Positions 1 to 8,453 of a DNA stretch of 23,225 nucleotides are shown piece after piece. The notes below the pieces were generated by a model. That model was given only the letters and a program-made list of their open reading frames with translations. It ran no database searches and was not told the origin of the DNA. The stretch's first letter is position 1. The number at the start of each line of letters is the position of its first letter. Both the position numbers and the translations under genes were made by a program. The stretch spans positions 1 through 23,225 of the forward strand of contig UQUS01000027.1 in NCBI GenBank assembly GCA_900544335.1, read 5' to 3'. Source of the stretch: an uncultured Sutterella sp. (GTDB taxonomy: Bacteria; Pseudomonadota; Gammaproteobacteria; Burkholderiales; Burkholderiaceae_F).

Positions 1-263
1 CATCGAACACGGCCTTGGCGGCGATGATGATGCCGCTATTGGCAGCTGTGTGCTCGGCCCTGAACCTTCCGGCTCAGTCCGTGCTCTTTGCAACGGCACT
101 TGCGGCTTCGGCAGCCTTTATTCTGCCGATTTCCACACCGCCTAACGCGATTGTGTTCGGCACCGGAAAACTTCGCATTATCGACATGCTCCGCGCCGGT
201 ATCATCATCAACATCGTGGCGATTGTTGTCATCACCGGTGTGATTTTGCTGATCGATTGCTAG
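1..263 (+). CDS. C-terminal part of a DASS/SLC13-type anion symporter (5' end outside window)
   Basis: The reading frame is open from base 3 and ends at the TAG at 261-263. It starts with S-N-T-A-L-A-A-M-M-M-P, which matches the second SNT signature of divalent anion:sodium symporters (DASS/SLC13, e.g. SNTATAALLLP). After it come a hydrophobic segment, an ISTPPNAIVFGTG stretch typical of the last substrate-binding loop, and a final transmembrane helix (GIIINIVAIVVITGVILLI). These proteins import sulfate or C4-dicarboxylates/citrate with sodium in the inner membrane. Only about the last 86 residues are present, so the substrate cannot be told. A terminator follows 24 bp downstream, so this is the last gene of its operon. 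Confidence 0.85.
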   Translation, partial: SNTALAAMMMPLLAAVCSALNLPAQSVLFATALAASAAFILPISTPPNAIVFGTGKLRIIDMLRAGIIINIVAIVVITGVILLIDC

Positions 264-286
264 TAACGTCTTGAAACACCCGACGG

Positions 287-317
287 CCCCGACGAGAGCA
301 ATTTCGCCGGGGTTTTT
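287..317 (+). terminator. Rho-independent terminator after the DASS symporter gene
   Basis: CCCCGACG (287-294) pairs with CGCCGGGG (305-312) with one A/C mismatch, and five T follow at 313-317. It sits between the symporter stop codon and the thioredoxin-like gene and separates the two transcripts. Confidence 0.75.
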
Positions 318-369
318 CGTCACTGTCCCCTATAATGGGTTGCAAATCACTTTTAAATGGAGGATAGCG

Positions 370-699
370 ATGGATACATCTGCCATGACCTTTGTCACAG
401 ACGAAACCTTCGATGAGGTTGTCGGGAAAAGCGCGCTTCCCGTTCTCTTTGTCATGGGCGCCACCTGGTGCCCGGACTGCCAGAGAATTGCGCCTTTGAT
501 GATGATGCTTGCCAAGGAAAACGCCGGAAAGATTCTTTTTGCCCACGCCGATTTTGATTCGGCGCAAGGTCTAAAGGAGCGCTTTCACGTTCGCTCGATT
601 CCGACGCTTTTTATCATCCGCAACGGCCAGGTTCTCGATACTCTTGTCGAGCCCAAAGCCATTGCTCCCGTCAAGGCCTTTTTGCAAAAGGCTCTCTAA
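370..699 (+). CDS. Thioredoxin-like protein with a CPDC active site
   Basis: A 109-residue protein of normal thioredoxin length. The active-site motif is W33-C34-P35-D36-C37 in place of the canonical WCGPC. The second hallmark, the cis-proline segment S-I-P-T, is present near residue 77, and the rest fits the thioredoxin fold (ILFAHADFD strand, TLFIIRNGQ strand, C-terminal helix). It probably acts as a cytoplasmic thiol-disulfide oxidoreductase; no signal peptide is seen. The ATG at 370 is chosen because GGAGG lies just upstream and the homologous region starts soon after; the frame itself is open further 5'. Proline-aspartate between the cysteines is expected to change redox potential and partner choice, but that is inference. 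Confidence 0.85.
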   Translation: MDTSAMTFVTDETFDEVVGKSALPVLFVMGATWCPDCQRIAPLMMMLAKENAGKILFAHADFDSAQGLKERFHVRSIPTLFIIRNGQVLDTLVEPKAIAPVKAFLQKAL

Positions 700-749
700 G
701 CAAACCGGTGACGATGAACCGAACGCGGAGTGACGCATGATTTCTTCTT

Positions 750-1040
750 GTGTCTTCCGCCGAAATCTTTTTACCGGTTTGTCGTACGCAAAGCGTTTTA
801 GCGGCGGCCAAACAGCTCGGGTTGATACAACCAGCGGTTTCGGCCGCCGTTGCTCGACTAGAAAAAGAACTCGGTGTCGACTTGGTGCGGCGCACGAGAC
901 CGATTGAGATTGCGCCGGAAGTTGTTACGCTTGGAAAGTTGTTAGTCACAACAGCCGATAAAATGGAGCGGGTCATCACGGATATTCAGTGCCGGCAGAA
1001 CCTGTTGCCGGGCATTCGAATCGGTTTGCATTTTCCACTC
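750..1040 (+). pseudogene. LysR-family regulator, N-terminal fragment only
   Basis: The frame beginning at GTG 750 encodes a LysR winged helix-turn-helix (AAAKQLGLIQPAVSAAVARLEKELGVDLVRR, written here as AAAKQLGLIQPAVS plus AVARLEKELGV) and the start of the linker helix, then loses similarity around base 1030-1040. LysR proteins are about 300 residues; here the effector domain is missing, and no continuation is seen in other frames because a transporter gene on the other strand begins at once. No convincing ribosome binding site precedes the start. This looks like a gene cut off by insertion or deletion at the left edge of the 1066-8347 metabolic module. Confidence 0.65.
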
Positions 1041-1065
1041 CTCCTTCCTTCTCGAGAGCGGAAAA

Positions 1066-1983
1066 CTATTTTGATAATTCATGCTTTTGATTTGCGTAAA
1101 TGAGCAAGACAAGCGAGGCAAAGATTAGGATGATTCCTAAGACTGTCTGTTCAGTCACGGGTTCATGAAGAAAAAAGATACCCAATAATGCTGCAATCAT
1201 GGGCTCAGCAAGCCCTAGTGTCGCTGCGATGACTGGGGTTGTATAGCGAAGCCCAGCATTAAGAAATGTGTAAGCGAGTCCTGCTGTAACTAGTCCGAGA
1301 GCAAGAATTACAGTGATTCCCTGTACAGACGCAAATATCCACTGTGTGTCATAGAGATAAAAAAGAGGAGATAACAGGATAGCCATGACACAAAAGATAA
1401 TCATCGTTGCAAACTCAGCATTGGTTGTCTTTAATATAGAAGGCATTACAGTAATGTAGCTAGAATAAAAGAACCCATTGAAGAGAAGGAGAATCAGATA
1501 AGGGGTCTTTCCCTCAGGCAAGGGTGCCCATCCGTTAATGAATCCAATCCCAAGTATTGCCAAGAAGGTTGCAAAATACCACGCATTAATTGGCCTTTTT
1601 TTATGGACGAAAAAAGAGAGGACGGCTGTCCAAATAGGAACACTTCCTACGGCAATGATTGTTCCTGCAGCTACGCCAATTTGGGATACGCCAAGGAAGA
1701 AACTTAAAGTATTTGCCCCAAGGAATCCGGAGGCAATCAAAACGTTTTTAAACGGAATTGAAAAAAAATCTTTTGGAAAGCGCTTTCTGACGATGCACCA
1801 AGTCAGGAGAAGGATAGCCCCGGCGGTAGCTCTTCCGGCAACGATGACGTAGGGGGTCGCTCCAACGGGTGCAATCGCTTGGATGGTTCCTGATGTTCCA
1901 AAGCCCAAGGCACTCAAAAGAACAAGAATAGTCCCGAGGAACTGTTTGTATTTTGGCGTAATTAACTTATTGGATTCATTCAT
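1066..1983 (-). CDS. EamA/DMT-family transporter
   Basis: A 305-residue membrane protein with about ten hydrophobic helices in two repeated five-helix halves, the usual EamA (drug/metabolite transporter) build and length. Recognisable pieces are the first helix GTILVLLSALGFGTSGTI and the closing motif A-A-T-L-G-L-A-E-P-M-I-A-A-L-L-G followed by F-L-H-E-P, which is characteristic of the second EamA repeat. The frame is open to 2121, but the extra 46 residues are polar and cysteine-rich, so ATG 1983 (MNESNKL) is preferred. It lies 52 bp downstream of a second DMT gene on the same strand. Such proteins typically export amino acids or metabolites; the substrate is not deducible. Confidence 0.85.
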   Translation of the reverse strand: MNESNKLITPKYKQFLGTILVLLSALGFGTSGTIQAIAPVGATPYVIVAGRATAGAILLLTWCIVRKRFPKDFFSIPFKNVLIASGFLGANTLSFFLGVSQIGVAAGTIIAVGSVPIWTAVLSFFVHKKRPINAWYFATFLAILGIGFINGWAPLPEGKTPYLILLLFNGFFYSSYITVMPSILKTTNAEFATMIIFCVMAILLSPLFYLYDTQWIFASVQGITVILALGLVTAGLAYTFLNAGLRYTTPVIAATLGLAEPMIAALLGIFFLHEPVTEQTVLGIILIFASLVLLIYANQKHELSK

Positions 1984-2035
1984 AGAGCTCTTTCTAAGAA
2001 GATAGTTTTCCGTAGCGAGACATAGTTCGCCTTTA

Positions 2036-2992
2036 TTAAAGCGCTTTCTTTTTAGCGGAATACTTTTGGAACAAATGCAGAATTGTCGAAACCCCAATGA
2101 CGAGGAGCACTGTTCCGGCAATCAAGTCCCATGTCGGAAAGCGTTTCTGTAGAACGTGACCGAATAGCATCGCAAATAATGTTTCAAGCACCATCATTTG
2201 ACCTGCCAGAGAGGTTGGAACTCGCTTACACATGTAGTTCCAAAGAGTCATTGCGCCCCAAGAAGACACAATGCCTCCAACAAGCATTACAGCAATGAAT
2301 CTCCAAGGAGTTGGTCCTAGCAAAGAATATTCAAATCCGCTCAGAATCCCGCTGAGTCCAAACAGGTATAAAACTATTGAAAAAGGAAAAAGAAGGGCGA
2401 AAATAAGCGATGTCCAGGCAAGGACATTGACTTGCGGATTCGCCTTAATCCAATCTGCATTAGCAATCGGATACCATGTCCAAATGATGGTATGCAAAAG
2501 ACCTAAAGCAACACCAATCATGAACTTTAGAGGGGAACTCGACATCGGATTGGTTACGAACTCTGAGTAGTTACAAAGAACGAATCCAAAAAAGATTACT
2601 AGAGTTGGAGCAATCAGTGGTTTAAGTGGGACACTCCAACGTCCTAGCTTTCGATCACGTTCATTCGAGTACAGAGTGAGAATGACGGGAATAATGCCGG
2701 TGCTCAGACCAGCAATGGAAGCTCCAGAAAAATCGCTACAATACAATTGCGCCATAAAATTTAGCAGACATCCAATAAGCGCAAGGCGCAATGCAACCAT
2801 CCAATCGGAACGCTTTAGTTTTCGTATTTCGTCTCTGAAATAGAAAACGAGAAGAATTGAAAACAAGCCCGTTACACAACAACGTCCAATTCCTGTCTGA
2901 AAAGAGGAATACTCTGGTAATAAAAGAGGGAAGATATAAAGAATTCCCCAGAAAGCGGCAGAAACAACGCCCGCAAGAATTGCAAAAAACAT
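2036..2992 (-). CDS. EamA/DMT-family transporter (divergent paralogue)
   Basis: A 318-residue protein with about ten predicted membrane helices, beginning MFFAILAGVVSAAFWGILY and ending in a lysine-rich tail (SAKKKAL). The overall plan fits the EamA/DMT superfamily, including the pattern S-L-A-G-Q-M-M-V-L-E-T-L-F-A-M near residue 265, which corresponds to the xxxEPxxA segment of the second half. It is only distantly similar to the neighbouring transporter at 1066-1983, so the two could form a pair or act separately. It lies 159 bp downstream of the second LysR gene on the same strand and is probably controlled with it. Substrate unknown. Confidence 0.8.
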   Translation of the reverse strand: MFFAILAGVVSAAFWGILYIFPLLLPEYSSFQTGIGRCCVTGLFSILLVFYFRDEIRKLKRSDWMVALRLALIGCLLNFMAQLYCSDFSGASIAGLSTGIIPVILTLYSNERDRKLGRWSVPLKPLIAPTLVIFFGFVLCNYSEFVTNPMSSSPLKFMIGVALGLLHTIIWTWYPIANADWIKANPQVNVLAWTSLIFALLFPFSIVLYLFGLSGILSGFEYSLLGPTPWRFIAVMLVGGIVSSWGAMTLWNYMCKRVPTSLAGQMMVLETLFAMLFGHVLQKRFPTWDLIAGTVLLVIGVSTILHLFQKYSAKKKAL

Positions 2993-3151
2993 GGAAGTGA
3001 ATCCCTGATAGTTTGAGTACCGTCACAAATGACATTCGGACGATATAGAGGAGGGATTGTTTTATGAACTGGTAAGACAGAAAATCATCCGAAAAGTGTT
3101 TTCATGTCAAGCCAGGTTTTGTGGCAAATTTACGAAAGCGAGCGCCTAGCA

Positions 3152-4141
3152 CTAGTTGTCAGACACGTCAAATAGTTTGACTGAGTCGACTAATAGCGGA
3201 TTCTTGACTTGCGGAAGGATCTTTGTTTTTAATGTTTCAACGACAAGCCCAGCGATTTTTTTTGCTAACTGTTCATACGCAGGATTCTTGTAGAGAACAT
3301 AGGCCGTTCTCATTCCCTGTTGTTCTGAGGCATATAGGAAAGAGATGGAGTGTACGAAATCTTTGGCTGGAAGAATATTGAGAACTGGCATTAGCGCCCA
3401 TGCCAGTCCCTTTTTAATCATTTTTAATGTTGTCCAGGTCCCGAGCATTAAAGTGTTTTGAATTCCCCACTGTCGTAAGACACGAGATGTATGCACAACA
3501 TCATAGGATGTGTCATTGAATTGAAGACAGGGCAAAGTTTTGGAAAGTCTGATGAGATCTAGCTTAGATCGAATGATGCCGTCGTAGCACTTTGGCAGAA
3601 CAGCTAGATAACGTTCTTTGTACAAAGGGAGCGCCATGATAGATTTATATGTCGACATCGGGTCACTGGCCAAAGAAATGTCGACTTTTCCTTCTAGCAA
3701 CATCTGACACACTTTTGGTGTGTTCCCGTTGTAAGCAGCAATTGAAGAAGTTCCCTGATATAAGGCCTCAACTACGTATGGGATGGTCGTTTGTGTTAAT
3801 GATGTTGATGAGGCAAGTCGTAAACAGTTATTGGCGTCTTGTGTCTGAATTTTGACTTCAGAATAAATCTCGTCTAATTCGTCAAGCAAACTCTCGGCTT
3901 GCTTGCATAGCATGCGTCCTATTGGTGAGAGCTGTACCGGGTGGTTTTTACTTGTAAAAATGGAGTGCCCAATATTTTCCTCTAAGCGGCACATACTCCG
4001 TGAGATTGCCGATTGAGTTAAGTTAAGTTTGTCACTAGCCCCTGAAAAACTTTTTGATGTTGCAATGGCTAGAAGGATTCGCAGGTTACTTGCGCTCAGA
4101 CAACTAGTGTCAAATGTATTCCTTTTAGATTGATTAACCAT
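3152..4141 (-). CDS. LysR-family transcriptional regulator (second of a tandem pair)
   Basis: A 329-residue LysR protein. The winged HTH is at about residues 17-76 (LRILLAIATSKSFSGASDKL, then LTQSAISRSMCRLEENIGHS). An effector-binding domain of two Rossmann-like halves follows (LRLASSTSLTQTTIP start, DISLASDP core). The start overlaps the end of the upstream LysR gene by 8 bp, which implies translational coupling. The two share a near-identical domain plan and many identical stretches (Q-S-A-I-S-R-S in the HTH, AYNGNTP/EYSNNTP and ASDP/ATDP in the effector domain), so they are a tandem duplication. Likely targets are the lyase-Dcu operon and the DMT genes; this is inferred from position. Confidence 0.9.
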   Translation of the reverse strand: MVNQSKRNTFDTSCLSASNLRILLAIATSKSFSGASDKLNLTQSAISRSMCRLEENIGHSIFTSKNHPVQLSPIGRMLCKQAESLLDELDEIYSEVKIQTQDANNCLRLASSTSLTQTTIPYVVEALYQGTSSIAAYNGNTPKVCQMLLEGKVDISLASDPMSTYKSIMALPLYKERYLAVLPKCYDGIIRSKLDLIRLSKTLPCLQFNDTSYDVVHTSRVLRQWGIQNTLMLGTWTTLKMIKKGLAWALMPVLNILPAKDFVHSISFLYASEQQGMRTAYVLYKNPAYEQLAKKIAGLVVETLKTKILPQVKNPLLVDSVKLFDVSDN

Positions 4142-5111
4142 TTTGCTGTTCCTTTAAGGAATCACAAGGCCAGACCATTTTTTCAAAAGAGGTATTCCTC
4201 AGACTTTGTAGTCTCTTTTTGAGAATGTCCTGAAGAATTTGAGTGGATATCTCCTTAGCCAAAGGCTCGAAGTCAGGATTTATGTAGCAAATATAGGCAG
4301 TTCGAGTCCCTTGATGGGGTAACAAATCCCTAAATACGCACCCTTGGTGAATTCTTGAGCCGGTTATCACATTGAACGGTGTCTCCAATCCCCATGCCTT
4401 GCCGAGGCTAATGAGATGAAGGTTTGCCCAAATACTGTTAAGACGTAAGACATTACTAATTGAAAGGTTTCGAAGGATGCGAGAGGTTTGAAGCAAATCA
4501 TATGACTCAGAACTTGCTTGTACGCAGGGGATTTTTCTTGCATAGTTTTGCAAGTCGAGCCTTGTCTGAATCCTCGGGACAACAGTGTTAGAAAGAAGAA
4601 CGAGATACTTTTCTGTAAACAAGGCACGAGACTTAACGGAAGGATTCGATTTTATTGGGTCTGTTGCAATAGCAATGTCAATTGTTCCGTCCTGTAAGAG
4701 TTCGGAGATTACAGGTGTGTTATTCGAATATTCCGTTACAGAAAGACCCCGAGAATATAAGTTGCAGACAATTTCTGGTAACACAGTGCGGGCTAACGAT
4801 GTTGATGCCCCAATTCTCAAGTCATAGACGCCGATATCGTGGAAATTGCGAATACTCTGATTGAGTTTTGCGTACTGAGAGAGAACAGATTCTGCCTTGG
4901 AGTAGATGTGTTGACCCAGGAGAGTTAATTGAATCGGAGAGGAACGACGAAGAAAAAGATTTGCACCAATCTGTTCCTCAAGTCGACTGATGCTTCGGGA
5001 AATTGCGGATTGACTTAATTCAAGTCTCTCTGCTGCCAAAGAGAGACTTTTTGTTTCTGCAACAGCCTGCAGAATTCGTAGATTATTGAGGTTGAAGATA
5101 TTTTTTTGCAT
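4134..5111 (-). CDS. LysR-family transcriptional regulator (first of a tandem pair)
   Basis: A 325-residue LysR protein. The HTH is at about residues 10-70 (LRILQAVAETKSLSLAAERL, then LSQSAISRSISRLEEQIGAN), followed by the effector domain (LRIGASTSLARTVLP start, IDIAIATDPIKSNP core). It is transcribed divergently from the lyase gene at 5394, with 282 bp between, the classic arrangement of a LysR regulator and its target. Repeated GTCAAC half-sites in that interval are candidate binding sites. It is paralogous to the next gene downstream and overlaps it by 8 bp. The inducer is unknown; the lyase substrate or fumarate would be a natural guess. Confidence 0.9.
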   Translation of the reverse strand: MQKNIFNLNNLRILQAVAETKSLSLAAERLELSQSAISRSISRLEEQIGANLFLRRSSPIQLTLLGQHIYSKAESVLSQYAKLNQSIRNFHDIGVYDLRIGASTSLARTVLPEIVCNLYSRGLSVTEYSNNTPVISELLQDGTIDIAIATDPIKSNPSVKSRALFTEKYLVLLSNTVVPRIQTRLDLQNYARKIPCVQASSESYDLLQTSRILRNLSISNVLRLNSIWANLHLISLGKAWGLETPFNVITGSRIHQGCVFRDLLPHQGTRTAYICYINPDFEPLAKEISTQILQDILKKRLQSLRNTSFEKMVWPCDSLKEQQNG

Positions 5112-5185
5112 ACGTTCGCCTCAATGGCTTCGATGGCTTTTCCTAGGAATGTAAATCCTTTCGAACTTGTCATGTACAAAATGTT

Positions 5186-5312
5186 GTCAACAAAAAAACT
5201 TTTCGTCAACACGGACAACAGCATTTTGAATTTATTGGACTTATTGATAAGAAACACTGACAAGGAATCATTTGTTCTTTGACAAAAAATCAAACCTGTC
5301 AACTCGGTTGAC
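5186..5312. promoter_or_regulatory. Divergent control region with repeated GTCAAC half-sites
   Basis: The 282 bp between the divergent LysR and lyase starts carry GTCAAC at 5186-5191 and 5205-5210, exactly 19 bp apart, and an inverted pair GTCAAC-TCG-GTTGAC at 5298-5312. The interval is AT-rich. A TTGACA is present at 5279-5284, but no good -10 box at the right distance was found, so the promoter is not placed. Dyads of this kind in a divergent interval are what LysR regulators bind; the assignment is inference. Confidence 0.4.
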
Positions 5313-5393
5313 CGTGCTCATTAGTTTCCTTTTCGCAAGAGCGGTATTCGCTCTGCTCTTATCCACCTACTTAAATGCCGAAAAGGAGAAATC

Positions 5394-6896
5394 ATGGCAA
5401 GAGGCAAAATCAAAAAGCCGCTCTGTGAGAGTTACATTAAGTATGTTGTTACGCCCAATGTTGAAGGGGATTTGGATCACTCCTACCAGACATATCTCGA
5501 TCTCAATAAGTCTCATGTAGTGATGATTGCCAACAAAGGGATTATTGCGAAAAGTGTCGCCGCAAGAATCCTGGAAGTAACCCAAGAAATGGCGGCTATG
5601 GGAGACAAGCCGAATTTTTACGTTGATCCTCGACTTGAAGGAACCTATTTCAACCTTGAGAAGTATTTGATTGATAAAACAGGTATTGAAATCGGTGGAC
5701 AGCAGCACACGGCACGTTCGAGAAACGACCTGATTGCTACAGTGTCTCGTATCGATGTGCGGAAGGCATATCTCGATCTTTGTGAAAAAGTGAATCTCAT
5801 GCGCCGTACGCTGATTGAGTTGGCTGACCGGAATAAAGAGACAGTTATGGCCGGCTATACGCATCTTCAACCCTCGGAGCCGATAACTTTTGCGCACTAT
5901 TGTTCTGGAATTCTTTGCGGTCTTGACCGCGACTCGCGTCGACTCGCTGCCGTTTTTGAGTCTATCAATATCTGCCCGATGGGAAGCGGATCAATGGGTT
6001 CAACCACGTGGGACATTGACCGACAGTACATGAGCGACATTCATGGATTTGATGCGCCCATTGAAAACTCAATCGATGGAGTCGCTTCGCGTGATTATGT
6101 CCTGGAACTCCTTTCTGCTATTGCAATCATGAGCAATACACTTTCTCGATTGTGCGCTGATTTATACGTCTGGGCCACTCCCGAATTCGGGTATATCGAA
6201 GTTGATGATTCAGTAGCAATTTGCTCTTCGATCATGCCGCAAAAAAAGAATCCGATTACTTTGGAATATGTGAAAGGAAAGGCCGGTAATTTAAGTGGCA
6301 TGCTCACGGGGGCACTTTCGACATTGCGCAATACTCCTTACACGAATACATGCGACGTTGTTGGCGAAACCGGACGATACGTTTTCACTGCCATTAAGGA
6401 AATGTGTGGATGTTGCGAGATGATGACAGATACTCTCAAGAGCCTCGTAACACGAAAGGAACGAATGGTAACCAACGCACTTGGAAATTTCTGCACGGTT
6501 ACAGAACTGGCAAATGCTTTGGTTCGGCACGACAAGATTAGTTTCCGCGCAGCTCACGAAATAGTTGCCGAACTGGTCGACATCATGATTAAGACCGGCA
6601 AGAAGGCCAACGAAATTCATGCGGAAGATGTGAATGTCGCATTTGAAAAACTCTTCCAAAAGAAAACGTCAATGACCGACGAACAAATTCTTGTGGCTCT
6701 TGACCCTGTTCGGAGTGCCATGAGCAAAAAGATTCTCGGCGGAACGGCTCCTGAGGAGGTTTCTCGACAGTTGGTCGTACATTCCAAACGACTTGACGAG
6801 GACGTGGCTCTGCTCGAAAAGCGGAAGGCAAAGATTGCGGCCGCTAAGGCTCGTCTTGAGCAAGATGTCAACAATTTAATCGCTTCTCAGAAATAA
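5394..6896 (+). CDS. Argininosuccinate-lyase-like enzyme of the fumarase/aspartase superfamily
   Basis: A 500-residue protein that aligns along its length with ArgH but is about 40 residues longer. It carries the three conserved regions: T-A-R-S-R-N-D near residue 105 (ArgH has TGRSRND), T156-H157-L-Q-P, and the superfamily signature S278-S279-I-M-P-Q-K-K-N-P with the catalytic serine loop. Enzymes of this fold cleave a C-N (or C-O) bond of a succinyl compound and release fumarate. Because a proper argH is present at 9495, this copy probably acts on a different substrate. ATG 5394 is preceded by AAGGAG at ideal distance. It is divergent from LysR genes and followed by a C4-dicarboxylate carrier, suggesting a catabolic, fumarate-yielding role. 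It could also be a second argininosuccinate lyase. Confidence 0.85.
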   Translation: MARGKIKKPLCESYIKYVVTPNVEGDLDHSYQTYLDLNKSHVVMIANKGIIAKSVAARILEVTQEMAAMGDKPNFYVDPRLEGTYFNLEKYLIDKTGIEIGGQQHTARSRNDLIATVSRIDVRKAYLDLCEKVNLMRRTLIELADRNKETVMAGYTHLQPSEPITFAHYCSGILCGLDRDSRRLAAVFESINICPMGSGSMGSTTWDIDRQYMSDIHGFDAPIENSIDGVASRDYVLELLSAIAIMSNTLSRLCADLYVWATPEFGYIEVDDSVAICSSIMPQKKNPITLEYVKGKAGNLSGMLTGALSTLRNTPYTNTCDVVGETGRYVFTAIKEMCGCCEMMTDTLKSLVTRKERMVTNALGNFCTVTELANALVRHDKISFRAAHEIVAELVDIMIKTGKKANEIHAEDVNVAFEKLFQKKTSMTDEQILVALDPVRSAMSKKILGGTAPEEVSRQLVVHSKRLDEDVALLEKRKAKIAAAKARLEQDVNNLIASQK

Positions 6897-6908
6897 CTGA
6901 GTCAAGCT

Positions 6909-6938
6909 CTGGAGCACTACACATCGTAGTGCCTCCAG
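6909..6938 (+). other. Stable hairpin between the lyase and carrier genes
   Basis: CTGGAGCACTAC (6909-6920) pairs with GTAGTG-C-CTCCAG (6926-6938), 12 bp with one bulged C and a five-base loop. No T-run follows, so it is more likely an intercistronic processing or mRNA-stability element, or a leaky attenuator, than a full terminator. Confidence 0.55.
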
Positions 6939-6975
6939 GATTTGTATACAAAGAATTCTCAAAAAAGGTTTTCAA

Positions 6976-8307
6976 ATGGATGCAATGTTTTGGATGCAAC
7001 TGATTGTCGTTGTAATCGCAATCGGTATTGGAGCGAAATGGGGAGGCCTGGGGCTTGGAGCTGCAGGTGGTTTGGGGCTCTTCGTATTGGTCTTTTTCTT
7101 CGGACTGAAACCGGGAAATCCCCCTGTGTCAGTTCTTCTCATTATGGTTGCCGTTGTTTCTTGCGCTTCGATTCTGCAAGGGTCTGGTGGCTTGGATTAC
7201 CTTGTCGGAATAGCAGAACGCATTTTGCGGCGAAATCCCCAACATATTACCTTTATGGGGCCGTTGGTTTGTTTCTTCTTCACTTTGTTGTGCGGAACAG
7301 GATATGTAGCATTTGCTGTGTATCCCGTCATTGCGGAAGTTGCAGCAGCGGCTCGTGTACGTCCTGAGCGTCCGCTTTCGATGTCGGTAATCGGAGCCCA
7401 GGCAGCGATTACGGGTTCCCCGATGTCGGCAGCCACAGCTGCCATGATTGGGCTGTTTGCCGCCCAGGGTGTTCTACCGTTTCATATTTTTGCCGTTTGC
7501 ATTCCGGCAACTTTCCTTGGTGTTCTTGTTGGTTGTGCGTTTGTTTACAAGCGCGGAGCCGAATTGGAGAAGGATCCGGAATTCTTGCGTAAAGTCAAGA
7601 GCGGCGAATTCGTAGATACTGCAGTGGCCCAAGGGAAGGAGGTGACGTATTCGCCCGCTGCAAAGCGCGGTGTGGTCATTTTCTTGTTTGGTATCTTGCT
7701 CGTTGTGTTATTGGGATCTTTCCCTGGACTCCTGCCAAAGTTTACGGACGGGGCCGGTAAAGTTACAAGATTAGGTATTCCCCATATGGTTCAGATGGTT
7801 ATGCTCGCCGTTGGCTGTTTAATCATGGTGATAAGTAAGGTTCCGGCAAAGAAGCTTGCTGATGGCTCGGTGTTCCGCGCTGGCTTGATTGGCATGGCTG
7901 CTGTTTTCGGCATTTCTTGGCTTACAGGGACCTTCTTTAACACATACAAGCCCGTGTTTGTTGCTGAATTCGGGACACTAATTCAAGAACTTCCAATTCT
8001 CTTTGCCCTGGCAATGTTCTTCCTTTCTAGTGTTTTGTTCTCTCAAGGTGCTACCACAACGGCTCTAATGCCGTTAGCCATTGGTTTGGGTTTGTTGCCT
8101 GCCGATTGCGTCTGGATGTTCCTTGCGTGTAATGGATACTTCCTTATTCCTGCCGGAGGAGCGGTTATTGCCTGTATCGCTTTCGACAGAACGGGAACAA
8201 TGAAAATCGGTAAGTATGTATTAAACCATAGTTATCAGTTACCCGGACTTGTAACAACCGGATCCACTCTTTTGTTTGGGTGGCTCTTGAGTAAGGTTGT
8301 TTTTTAA
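6976..8307 (+). CDS. Anaerobic C4-dicarboxylate transporter, DcuA/DcuB family
   Basis: A 443-residue inner-membrane carrier, the normal length for Dcu proteins, with about 11-12 hydrophobic segments. Its N-terminal half matches DcuA/DcuB strongly: G-A-K-W-G-G-L-G-L-G-A-A-G-G-L-G, L-K-P-G-N-P-P, G-S-G-G-L-D-Y-L-V, L-R-R-N-P-Q-H-I-T, L-L-C-G-T-G-Y, R-P-E-R-P-L-S and Q-A-A-I-T-G-S-P-M-S-A-A. Features of both DcuA and DcuB are mixed, so no symbol is given. These carriers exchange fumarate, malate, aspartate and succinate during anaerobic growth. ATG 6976 has AAGG upstream. Placed 79 bp after the lyase in the same operon, it could take up the lyase substrate or exchange fumarate for succinate. Confidence 0.9.
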   Translation: MDAMFWMQLIVVVIAIGIGAKWGGLGLGAAGGLGLFVLVFFFGLKPGNPPVSVLLIMVAVVSCASILQGSGGLDYLVGIAERILRRNPQHITFMGPLVCFFFTLLCGTGYVAFAVYPVIAEVAAAARVRPERPLSMSVIGAQAAITGSPMSAATAAMIGLFAAQGVLPFHIFAVCIPATFLGVLVGCAFVYKRGAELEKDPEFLRKVKSGEFVDTAVAQGKEVTYSPAAKRGVVIFLFGILLVVLLGSFPGLLPKFTDGAGKVTRLGIPHMVQMVMLAVGCLIMVISKVPAKKLADGSVFRAGLIGMAAVFGISWLTGTFFNTYKPVFVAEFGTLIQELPILFALAMFFLSSVLFSQGATTTALMPLAIGLGLLPADCVWMFLACNGYFLIPAGGAVIACIAFDRTGTMKIGKYVLNHSYQLPGLVTTGSTLLFGWLLSKVVF

Positions 8308-8317
8308 CGAACGTGAA

Positions 8318-8347
8318 TTGAGCCTCTGCCATAGGCAAGAGGCTCAA
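8318..8347 (+). terminator. Strong hairpin after the Dcu gene (probable terminator, weak T-tract)
   Basis: TTGAGCCTCTGCC (8318-8330) pairs with GGCA-A-GAGGCTCAA (8334-8347), about 13 bp with one bulge. It lies 10 bp after the Dcu stop codon and marks the end of the lyase operon. The following bases are CTTCCTG rather than a T-run, so it may act as a processed 3' end instead of an intrinsic terminator. Confidence 0.5.
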
Positions 8348-8453
8348 CTTCCTGTCGCATAGAATTGTTTGGGCATCGCTTTTGGGTAGGTGTTTTCTTA
8401 AGAAATATGTTTTATGCGATTTAACATCAATACATGGGGCATGGGGTGAGAAG

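Noticed and set aside
5394..6896. Annotating the lyase as a second argH
   Set aside because: It differs in length and motif detail (TARSRND, longer C-terminus) and sits in a transport/regulator context, so only the superfamily is claimed.
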